DNA of 64,000 nucleotides from Craspedostauros australis (Eukaryota; Bacillariophyta; Bacillariophyceae; Mastogloiales; Achnanthaceae), in contig JAMXDE010000003.1 of NCBI GenBank assembly GCA_026770025.1, positions 1,302,001-1,366,000 on the forward strand, written 5' to 3'. Position 1 is the first letter of the stretch. Every line of letters starts with the position of its first letter. The notes beneath the pieces are model-generated. The model saw nothing but the letters and a program-made list of their open reading frames with translations, was not told the DNA's origin and did no database searches. Made by a program: the position numbers and the translations under genes. Shown here in pieces: positions 40,151 through 49,253 of the stretch.

Positions 40151-41317
40151 ATGGCACGATCGAAGGAAGCCATCAAGCGAAGGGCGGAGAAGCGCCAACG
40201 GTCGGAGGCAGAGCAGTGGAAGGTGGAAGATGAGGATCGTCGCAAGAAGAGTCGGCAGGCCACAACGGATCCAGGTCGTGGAAGCCGCCACTACGGTAGC
40301 TCCAACGCATATGCGGATTCGCACTCAGCAGGAGGAGACGGAGGCAGGGATGAACGGATGAAGGAGGCCGGTGCCTGGAAGTGCCGTCAGTGCGGCAACG
40401 ACAACTTCGCGAGCCGCCGATATTGCTATTCTCACACCTGCGACGAGCCCAGACCGAGGGACGCTCCTTTCGTCAAATCCACCTCCTTTGATCGCAAGAA
40501 GCGCCAGCAGCGGAGAGAACCAGGGGTGGACTCCAAAAAGGAAGTTGGTGCCAAGCATGAGATGAAGAACTTTGCGAGCCGCGACTCATGCCACAATCGA
40601 GAAGGTGGCACGGAACTGCCACCGTCACAAGATCAGCATGGTCAGCAACTCAACACAGACGGCAAGGAGGGAGACGCAACTGGATCGTCGGGAGCTGATG
40701 GCGAGACGGCTGCCGTTCCCACGCCCACAATCTGGGCAGACCAAGCGGGTCCATCCACCTTGAAGAGCAATCAGGACTTGCGCAAACAATACCTGGAAAC
40801 ATCCGGGGAGGGCATGACAGAGGACGATATTGCGCGTGCCAAGATCCTTATCGCTCGCGATGAACGCAGACGCAAGAAGAAGCTTGCAGCACAGCAGTGG
40901 CATGGCGCACCCATCGCCACGGCACAGGCTGATTTAAAGGAACCAACACGCGCAGACGAAGACAAGACAAAGAAGGCGAAGAAAAAGAGGAAAAGTATGG
41001 ACCAGAAGGCACAGAATAAAGCATTGCGTGATTCCAACAAGGCACTGCGGGAGAAGTACGCGAAGACAGGTGGAGAAGGCATGAAACGCACCGACATTGA
41101 CCGCGCGAAGATGCTGATTGCACGTGATGAACGCAAAAAGCAAGAACGGCTGCGATCGTCGAAGATAGAGTCTCGTGGGAAGAGCAAAGGTAACGCCAAG
41201 CACAAGAACAAGCACAAGCACAAGAGCAAAGCCAAGGATGGAAGCGATGGCGAGGCCAAGGATGTGCCATCAGACCAGCGCAGCATCGATGATACGATAG
41301 ATACGATACATACGTGA
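40151..41317 (+). CDS. RanBP2-type zinc-finger-like, Lys-rich protein
   Basis: 388 residues, ATG at 40151, very basic. Residues ~76-100 contain WKCRQCGNDNFASRRYCYSH and a following TC, close to the RanBP2 zinc-finger pattern W-x-C-x2-C-x3-N-x6-C-x2-C. The last spacing is C-x4-C here, so it is a variant. Such fingers bind single-stranded RNA or ubiquitin. Two copies of a ~34-residue motif follow: LRKQYLETSGEGMTEDDIAR and LREKYAKTGGEGMKRTDIDR, each continuing AK(I/M)LIARDER with a basic run. The C terminus is a Lys/His-rich tract (KHKNKHKHKSKAK) that would suit nuclear or nucleolar RNA binding. I do not recognise the duplicated motif. RNA processing is a plausible role but is inference. Confidence 0.75.
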   Translation: MARSKEAIKRRAEKRQRSEAEQWKVEDEDRRKKSRQATTDPGRGSRHYGSSNAYADSHSAGGDGGRDERMKEAGAWKCRQCGNDNFASRRYCYSHTCDEPRPRDAPFVKSTSFDRKKRQQRREPGVDSKKEVGAKHEMKNFASRDSCHNREGGTELPPSQDQHGQQLNTDGKEGDATGSSGADGETAAVPTPTIWADQAGPSTLKSNQDLRKQYLETSGEGMTEDDIARAKILIARDERRRKKKLAAQQWHGAPIATAQADLKEPTRADEDKTKKAKKKRKSMDQKAQNKALRDSNKALREKYAKTGGEGMKRTDIDRAKMLIARDERKKQERLRSSKIESRGKSKGNAKHKNKHKHKSKAKDGSDGEAKDVPSDQRSIDDTIDTIHT

Positions 41318-41842
41318 GATAGCACTACCCTACACGCCACTTCACCAATGGGTATGGCTCTCTCTCTCTCTCTCCGGAGTACTCGTAAAGTACCAGTAGA
41401 GGACTCTGCTCCATGACATCTTTGAGCTGCATTGTGATTTGGGAGACAACAAACGTCAAGAACCAGAGAGAGAGAGAGAGAGGATCGACTGGTACGAATA
41501 ATAATAATCTGTTTGAAGTTGACTCATCTGACTAATCCATTTTTGAACAACACAAGAACAACGCGCCAATGACGTCTGAGGATCAAACCACAAACGTGAC
41601 ATCAACAACACACATCATCACGATCACAGCCAGCAACACATCTCATCTCCACCTTCACCGTCACCGATCCATCCATCCATCCATCCACCCACCTAGTCAT
41701 CTATTACAACCGCCAACACAACATACGATCGTCATCTTGTGAGTATACGTAGACTACTGAAACATCTCCAGAAAGTATTCGCAGGACAGAACGAAGACGC
41801 GGCATAATATTGTACCACAGAGGACGTTGGAAAGATACAAAA
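41318..41842. other. Intergenic region with CT/GA runs
   Basis: It holds a (CT)n run near 41360-41376, a (GA)n run near 41465-41480 and a CATC repeat near 41668-41690, between tandem plus-strand genes. No gene was seen. Confidence 0.6.
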
Positions 41843-42775
41843 ATGGCGACCAAGAGCGACGATCAGAACATTCCTGCGGCAGCCGTCCTTTGGAGACGTG
41901 CCTATCATGCAGTGCCACCGGTCAACTTCCCAGGCACGCAGCTCTCTGTCTCGTTCTCGTTGGTCAGCGCTGTCTTCCTCACCACCATCCGACTGACCAT
42001 GGAGCAGGTCCTCCCAGCCGCATTCGGCTGGCCGGCACCTGGAGAGATGCCGACCATGGAGGCAGCCGCAAACTGCACCTCGGTGTGCCACTCAACGCTT
42101 CTTTGCTTCGGACTATGGGCGGCTCTGACCACGCAACCATACTGTCCCAACGAGAAGCTGGAGAAGGCACCGCAGTGGTGGAGGGAGTTGACGGACGCCC
42201 TGCTGCAATTCTGCACGGGTTACATGATTTACGACGGCGTCGTCAATATCCTGTACCTGCGATGGAACGCGGGTGCTTGGTATCCAATCTTGGGTGACGA
42301 TGATATCCTTTTCCTGGTCCATCACATGATCACGTCCACCTACATGACGTCCACCCGCGTCATTCAGGCAGGACACATGTCCGCCATGATGTGCATGTTG
42401 CTGGGTGAGATCACCAACCCGCTGCACAATGCCTACATGATGGCTGATGTCGCCATGAAGGTATTTGTGGAGGAGGGTGATGCCGCCACTGCGCCTCTCA
42501 CGATCTTCCTCAACAAGTGGATCACCGTGAGCTTTGCGGCGGCCTATTTGTTCGCACGGGTGCTCCTCTTCCCCGCCTTTGGGGTTCACATGTCCTACAA
42601 TCTCATCGGCACCAAGAAGGGCCGCAGCAACATCCCGCTGGGACTCAACATCATGTGGAATGCGATGATATGGATCGTATCATTCGGCAGCATGTCGTGG
42701 ATCGAGAAGTGCTACTACATCCTGGTGGATTTTGCCTCCGGTGGAGTGGCTGCATCTGGTGGACAAGAATTGTAG
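41843..42775 (+). CDS. TLC-domain multipass membrane protein
   Basis: 310 residues from the ATG at 41843 (aaaATGg); the upstream in-frame start is only TTG. Six hydrophobic segments are visible, around LSVSFSLVSAVFLTTI, VCHSTLLCFGLWAAL, LLQFCTGYMIYDGVV, DDILFLVHHMITSTYM, WITVSFAAAYLFARVL and GLNIMWNAMIWIVSF. The third and fourth segments carry the TLC (TRAM-LAG1-CLN8) marks: a Y-x-x-x-D before the lipid-facing helix, LVHHMITS, and the EITNPLHNAYMM segment that matches the E-x-(S/T)-x-P-x-x-N region. The overall size fits the TLCD/TMEM56 group rather than ceramide synthases, which are longer and usually have a homeobox-like region. Expected place: ER or another endomembrane. The family has been tied to lipid sensing or membrane composition, but the reaction is not known. 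Confidence 0.85.
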   Translation: MATKSDDQNIPAAAVLWRRAYHAVPPVNFPGTQLSVSFSLVSAVFLTTIRLTMEQVLPAAFGWPAPGEMPTMEAAANCTSVCHSTLLCFGLWAALTTQPYCPNEKLEKAPQWWRELTDALLQFCTGYMIYDGVVNILYLRWNAGAWYPILGDDDILFLVHHMITSTYMTSTRVIQAGHMSAMMCMLLGEITNPLHNAYMMADVAMKVFVEEGDAATAPLTIFLNKWITVSFAAAYLFARVLLFPAFGVHMSYNLIGTKKGRSNIPLGLNIMWNAMIWIVSFGSMSWIEKCYYILVDFASGGVAASGGQEL

Positions 42776-44144
42776 AGCAGAGCAGCAAGAGCGCATGTCA
42801 TGGATCGTATTCGTCAGTTTGCACAAGCATTTATCGGGAGAGGCAGGATCTCGCGAGTCACCCCAATCCGAGGGGAATCGAGTTCTATTTCGCTTTCTCA
42901 CTTCAAGTTGTACCATGCCGGCGTTGGCACCGTTGCTCCCTCTCGAACCACATGGAAGAGGTGAATGCGATCATTCCTCCGGAGTCGCACGATCTAGGGT
43001 ATTACACCAGAGTACAGTCAGGCAACTGCGGTACTCGAGGCGTTGTGATGACCAGTCGGCATCTTGGTTGTAAAAAGCAGAGAACCGCCACCACAGTTCC
43101 CTCTGGGACGCCCCGAACAGGATCCCGCCACAGTTCAATGAACCCGGGAAGAAACGAGTCTTCTTCGCAAACCGCGCGTTGGTGTTATATTTCACATCAA
43201 TCCGATGAGATCGTACTCCTTGTTCCAGGACAACGTAGGCACCAAGTTTCTGTGCAAATAGAGCAATAGACAGCTTGCGCCATCAACATCAAACACCATC
43301 AACTCCACCAGTCTTCCCCACCGTGGCTCGTACCATGATGTCTCTGTCTCGCGGCTTTCCGCCTCTGAGAAATTGGCGGGACATTCGTGCACGCAAAATC
43401 ATCACCAACACACGCCAAGAGAACGCTGTGTGGGACAGAAATGTTGTCTGATGGAAACACACGAAGTGCTTCTCTACTCGCATGGGTATGTTTGACATCT
43501 GTGCCATGATGCCCTCTTGCTCTTTGCTCCGTCCCCATGCGTGGCGCAATGATGTATCTCCAAGATTTGTGTAGTCGTATGTGTGACAGGCATGGTGCGC
43601 GTAGGTAAGAACATGTCACCCAAGCCTTGCTCTGACATGAAACAGCCACTAACATGCCACGAGGGGGCGAAGAGCAAAGTGGTCGGAGACGCGAGAATGA
43701 TTCCATGCGCCAAGTAGGCTTCCGCACGTCCAGTCCTGGGCGAGTTTGATTTTCTGAGAGAATGGTGGCATCAGCAACTATTCTACCCTCGCGCAGGGAT
43801 GGAATGGTGAAGAAATATAATAGGGGTGACGCACAGAGTACCAACATGGTGTGGCAGAGCATCATACGCCGTCTGGCCGGGTGCTCATCTCCAACAATGA
43901 ACTCAAACACAACAGGTGGTGTTGGGGCTCGTCCGGAGAGAAACCATTTCCAAAAGCCACGGTGCCAACCATGCACTTGGAATTGCATGTTGCTCTCTTC
44001 CACACGAGAAGGAATGTCATTGAGCGTAGACGACCACGATCCACCATCCGCGAGGTTCCGTGCCTGGCTTCCATGTGCGCCGCCTTCTCTCGTTCCTCTC
44101 TTCTCTGCGCGTTCGTGGAGGAGCTTTCGGTCGCGCAGAGTCCA
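42776..44144. other. Intergenic region beside the transposon
   Basis: About 1.4 kb with no supported gene. A long minus-strand frame at 43299-44180 starts with TTG and reads like non-coding sequence. The segment may hold older mobile-element debris, but I could not identify a family. Confidence 0.45.
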
Positions 44145-44253
44145 ATAGCCATGAGGACAGATTCTGTCTGGGGAGACCAAAAATGGCCATTTTGGGCTCA
44201 GGAGACAAAGTTACCCGGAGGTTCGCCAAAATCCGGTCTGAGGAGACAATTTT
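44145..44253 (+). repeat. Left terminal inverted repeat
   Basis: Matches the right end in inverse orientation over roughly 95 bases with substitutions. It contains three GGAGAC motifs (near 44172, 44201 and 44242), one in the form GGTCTGAGGAGACAATTTT. Confidence 0.6.
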
Positions 44254-44540
44254 CAGTTCCACGTGATAAATCTCCACGATAGGATTTTGCGGTCGAATAC
44301 TTCGACTAAAAGAAACTCTGCCAGCTCTTCGTTCTGACATCTCCTCCTCCAAGATTTTCTTCATCGTCATTGTTTCTTCGCTTTCCTCCAGATGGCAACA
44401 ACCCTCCCTCTCCAATCTCCTTGCCTGCTGTGGTTCATTTCATCCCATCATCAACCTCGCACCTCCTTGCTTATCATTCGCAGCATCCCCCATACTGCCT
44501 TCTTCTTCCAGCTTGCCTTCTTCGATACGTCAACTTCATC

Positions 44541-47254
44541 ATGGCATCTTCTCTTCCGCCTGATGCTCCCAATGCCAATGACGACTTGCCCACAGCTTCC
44601 ACTCCACTTGCAACAACCGGCCATGGCAATGTCTCTCCATCCCAGCAGCTTCATCCCTTTGGACAAGTTTTGGATGATGGAATGGGTGATGCAGGCAAAC
44701 ACACCCATGAAGAAGAAGGAGATGGCATCTGTGTCAACAGTGATGACAAAGGTGCGGTGCCTACAGTGGTGCCTCCAGATCCTGTTGGCGATTTTGGAGT
44801 CCAACCGTGCTCGCTTCCTGGCTACAGCCATCGCATCGTCCTCCCTCCGAAGAAGGGGAGTAGGGAGATCTCTGTGGAGTGGAAGGTGCTCTCGGCCTAC
44901 GAGCATGCAACAAAAGTGACTGTTGGAGAAGCCCAGAAGCTCGCTCTCCTCCATGCAAAGGAAGAGATTCGTTCACTGCGAACAGCTGTCTTGCAGCGCT
45001 TCCCCAAGAGTCCTCCTGGGTCTCCACCATACGTGCCAACACCCCATGACTTGATCCACGATGTGCTGGGCCCCACATCTCCCATTTTCATCCGTGCATT
45101 TGGCCCAAGTGGGCTGGGTTTCTCATATGCTGAGTACATGGAGTTCCTCTATGCCATCACATCACAGATAGTGGAAGGCGGCACTGTTCGTCGGCTCTAC
45201 GATGGCGGCAACGCTTCCACACTTCCCAGCTTTCCCACCAGACAGCACTACGTCAATCTCTGGGATCGTATTCAACGTAATGGAAACCCTGTCTCTCGGA
45301 ATGGCCATCGCTTTGTTTGTACCGAATTGGAAAGTGCTTTTAACTTGACACTTGAGATTCTTTGTCTTTGGCATCGTTGCCCGAATCGGATCGTCACATT
45401 GGATGATGACAAGGTCCATTGCAGCAGCTGTGCGGAGAGCAGCTATTTGCTTGGCATGAGACATACTCATGCAAATCGTAATGGGTAAGTGACGAACAGC
45501 ATTGTGTGTTTTGTTGCAGAGGGGTGGCATCTCCATTTCATATTTCAATTCCTCACCCCAGGTCTCCGTCTCGTTTCCGTCTTCTGCGTTCCTTCAGATT
45601 AACCCTGAACACTCTTGTCCAGTCTGCTTCTGGACTTGTTGTGGGGTTGGCTGCTTGCCAAGATGGGTTGGATGACGACACCTATTGGTTGTTCACCCAA
45701 CTAAAAGAACCAGATGGTTCTTTTTGAAATCTAACCCTCATGACAGATCGAGGATACAACTGCCGCAGCACCACCGTCTTCCTCACTACCAGGGGTGCCA
45801 ATCTGGAGGGTACACACATGCGAGCTGGATACCTACCATTCACCTTTGGCCCATCCATTGGCAAGGGTGCACTCCAGATGAATATTGGGAGGAAGGGGCC
45901 ACGGATGGTGCATAGCGCTGTCACCAACAGCATTGGCAAACGACAATTGACATGCTATGGATACCGACTCAACGAACAAACTGTGCTTGCACTCTCCACA
46001 AGATCGAGTGGCTTTGAGTGGGACCTCACCCTCAGCAATGCCAGTGACCAACAAAAGTACCAAGACATGGTGGAGGACAAGCATGGGAACAATCGAAGAT
46101 TCCCACACTACCCACGCTTCTTCCAAACATGCAATGTCAATCCAACACGCTCGTCAGCAGTCAGAGCTGCCATATCCCAAACTCCCCTTGGCGCAACCGG
46201 CATTGTGGCTGCCGCATCCAAGAATGTGAAACAGCGTTGGGCAGACATGGTGTGGGATCTACCTGTGGATGGACTCACCTGTGGCCAGGGTGACCATCTG
46301 TGGTTCGTCCACCGCCGCTTCGCGTTCACGAGCACCTCCACCTACAGCATGATACAGAAGGTGCTTGAAAGCGGAGAGTGGTGCAATGCTGACAACGCCA
46401 CCATATTCAATCAACCTGCATGAGAGTGCATTGGCCGCTACTTGGGATATGACGTACTTGGTCGGAAGGCGAAGTACCTTCAAGCATTGCAAGCAGAAAA
46501 GGCGAGATTGCGCGCACTTGATTTATACTCCAAACTCACATCTCCCACCTTCAATTCCCGTCATGTTGAAATTGCACTTCTCTCCTCTCTCCGCGACGAT
46601 GCCCCTGAAGAGGATGCCCTCCCTGACAAAGACTTCATCGAACTCATGGTTATGTTCTACCGCAGCAAGGCCCAGTGAAGCAAAGCCACACAATGCAAAA
46701 TGCTCCGCACCATCCTTGCTGATGACGACAAGGTTCGACGGCGATTCGTGGCTGTCAGCGACGCCTCCCTCAAGAAAGACCTCAAAGATCGTCTCCCCAA
46801 CACCAATGTGACAAAAATGCCACGAGAGAAGGTTGTGGAGAGATTGGTTGCCCTGGCGATGAAGGAGATCGAGCAGGAGCCTGACCATCCATCCAGTTTC
46901 CAGGCAGGAATCACCACTTCACAGTGGATGCACAAGCTTGACCACAACCTCACGTCTCTCATGTTACAATTGTGGTTCATGAAGTTGGTTTGGGGCAAGG
47001 CTGGAAAGCTCGAAAAGCTGGGCCACAAAAACAAAGCTCCCCTCATGAAGCAGGCCCTCCACTGTGTTGGAGTGGGCAGCAAGGGAAGGCAAGTGAAGGC
47101 GATGTACCAAGTGGGGGTGGTGCGAAACACCGATGCACCAGCTCCACAGAGACAGCGGACGCGCTCGGAGACAACTCCACAACGACCGCGGACGCGCGCA
47201 GCAGCTCAACAAGGAAAGTACAGCCATGGGAATGGGTCGAGATGTAACACATAG
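44541..47254 (+). pseudogene. DDE-type transposase-like gene with three in-frame TGA codons
   Basis: Exon 1 is 44541-45484 (ATG at 44541). Donor GGTAAGT and acceptor CCCCAG join it in phase to exon 2, 45562-47254. Exon 2 is one continuous frame broken only by TGA at 45725, 46421 and 46676; every piece between them stays in the same phase. Landmarks: FGPSGLGFSYAEYMEFLY, IVTLDDDKVHCSSC (probable first catalytic Asp), the segment NLTLMTDRGYNCR just after the first TGA (probable second Asp in DRGY), LPFTFG, and GDHLWFVHRRFAFTSTSTYS. This D-DRGY-RRF-FTST order resembles transposases I have seen in stramenopile genomes, but I cannot name the superfamily. The 3' part is Lys/Arg-rich. TGA is a genuine stop in neighbouring genes, so this copy is inactive. 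Confidence 0.7.
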
Positions 47255-47621
47255 CAAAGTAATAACACACAAATGTCCATCAAATACAGGGTGGTGTATC
47301 GTTCCTGTGAAGAGGCGTGGTCACAAATCATTGTGATGCAAGAGGAAGAACGCTGCGGAACGATCATGTCCTGTGAAGAGCGTGGAGGACATGGATAAGC
47401 ATGCAATGAACGTATGTATACGAAGAACTGTGATGAGATGCAAGTGGCTCAATGCATCCAGGAGAAGCATTGAGCCATAGTAAGCAGGAGGGCATGCCAG
47501 GACATTGAGAAATCGGAAAAAAACGATATGAGGGGGGGAAAAAGTGAGCGCGAACAAATAGTTTTAGTCGAGGTGGTCGAAGAAAATGCCATCGCGATAA
47601 AACGTCGCGTTGCTTGATTTT

Positions 47622-47714
47622 GGTCTGAGGAGACCAATTTTGGCACCCCTCGAATCCGCTTGGTCTCCTGAGACAATTTTGGACTTTTATCGTGGACGAA
47701 TTTCCTCATGGATA
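47622..47714 (-). repeat. Right terminal inverted repeat
   Basis: Inverse counterpart of the left end. It contains GGTCTGAGGAGACCAATTTT in direct orientation and GGTCTCCTGAGACAATTTT in the other, so each end is itself a cluster of related motifs. Confidence 0.6.
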
Positions 47715-49253
47715 GGATAAGCCATGGTCGATCCATTGCGCTACCTGATAGGAAGGCCTCTCTGGATCACGCTCGCCAAAGACGGTTTGCGAGTGACAAA
47801 TCCACCCCACTCACGCCTATTCCGATGTTCAATTCCGCGCATCAGGAAGGTAGCCTACTCGACTTGAAGACGGCAACGGTGGGCATCTTGTCGCCTTTAC
47901 CCCCCTGTCTGCTTTCGATTCGCAAGCTGTGCGGTACCTGCAAGGGCAGAAGCGTTTTGACACTTTGAGCTCGTCTGTGGTGCTGTTGCTGTTGATGGTG
48001 TCCAGTTTCGCGCCAACACCCACACGCTCCCGACAACATCTTCGCGTTTTCAGAGAGCTTCCTTGGCGCTGCCTTTGGCGCCAAAGAGCAGCTTCTGGCA
48101 GTGGATGCAATCCGCAGCCCGTTGCCGCCAGGTCGGAGGACCAACAACACCACGCCCCAGAATGCGGGAGAGTTGCTCTGCGAGTTCGAGTTGTCCAGAG
48201 CGCGGCACTCTGCACACCGGCACTGGCACGAGGCACTATGAACAAGTAGTCGTACATACCCGAGATAACATGTCCGTTGTGTGGATTAAAAATTCTCTTG
48301 GTCACGGTGGCCGCTCTTTGTATCTCTTCAACTATCATCAATCAACAAGAAAATAAGCACAAAACGTCATGACAGGTTTTCGAGGCGTCGACAGCGTGAC
48401 CTCGGAATCGAGTTCCTCCACAAAACAGAAGCCAAATCGGCGAGCGAGCTGAAGAGCTTCACATTTTGTGCAGAAACGGAGATTTTGATGTCCCAGGTGC
48501 ATGACCTCGCAAAGATGTGGGATCAAGCGAGCCCAAGTCGTTGCTAAAGTGCCGGTGCACCTGTAGCTTTGACATTGTAGTGCGAATTGCGCAAGCAAAG
48601 GTCAGACAAAATAGCTCCTCCAGATGAACTATACGTGCGCCCCCTGCGGACAGTGCGACTGGAACTGCCTCCACGAAGAGATGCAAGTTCGTGATCTTTG
48701 TCCCTTCCTTGTTCTTCATGTCTTCGTCGTCGTTCGTGGTTGCTCTGTGCTCACACACCTCTTCAAATAGCAAAGGAGAACGGAGTCTTGCGACCTTCGT
48801 GGCAGTATTGGTTGCCTGGTTGTTCGTTGTTGTGTTCGTGCCGGTACCGCGCGTGTTGAAGAACAGGACTGTATCTGTGTACGCACACGCCAGCAACGGG
48901 ATAGATTTCACGTAATATACAGATTCCTCCCAAGAGAGTGGAGAGACTAAGCCGCCTCCGCGGGATTGTGGAAATGGGAGCTATAGTACGGAGAGCGTAC
49001 GAGCATTGGCACCAAGAGCGGCGGTCCTCGCAGGTATGTGGGAGGCGCAAGTTTGGATGTTCTCGTCACAAAATCTCGACGAGCAAGTTGTCAACAACAC
49101 CAACAACACAAGAGACAGCGACAATCGCGACGCTCTGTGAACACAAGCAACAGCAAGAACGGCACTGCACCTACGCTGCATCTAACTGCACATCTTGGCA
49201 CATCATACCACACCATATCGCACGATAACATACAACGATAGTGTCGCACCATC
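47715..49253. other. Intergenic region with possible coding remnant
   Basis: About 1.5 kb. Around 48028-48228 the plus strand reads NIFAFSESFLGAAFGAKEQL and ELLCEFELSRARH with good composition but no start or clean exon edges, so it may be a relic. The rest looks non-coding; the receptor gene promoter should lie at the right end. Confidence 0.4.

Larger units (their letters stand above)
44145..47714 (+). mobile_element. Decayed DNA transposon with inverted ends
   Basis: A ~3.57 kb unit bounded by sequences that match each other in inverse orientation. Left: TAGCCATGAGG at 44146, then CTCAGGAGACAAAG and GAGGTTCGCCAAAAT. Right, read on the minus strand from 47714: TATCCATGAGG, CTCAGGAGACCAAG and GAGGGGTGCCAAAAT. 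The interior holds one transposase-like gene. The exact outer edges and a target-site duplication are not certain; TA is possible on both sides. The family resembles an unclassified DDE element type that I associate with stramenopile genomes. Confidence 0.65.

Noticed and set aside
43299-44180. 293-codon minus-strand open frame beside the transposon
   Set aside because: It begins with TTG, overlaps the transposon's left end, has no recognisable motif, and its Trp/Cys/His-rich composition reads like antisense or non-coding sequence. Without homology I do not call it a gene.
45725-46678. TGA read as a sense codon (recoding) in the transposase frame
   Set aside because: Other genes in the window end at TGA, for example the PDZ-like and TSC2-like genes, so premature stops are the simpler explanation.
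47829-48341. 170-codon minus-strand frame
   Set aside because: Arg/Cys/Trp-rich shadow-like composition and no domain; the opposite strand reads more like protein here.
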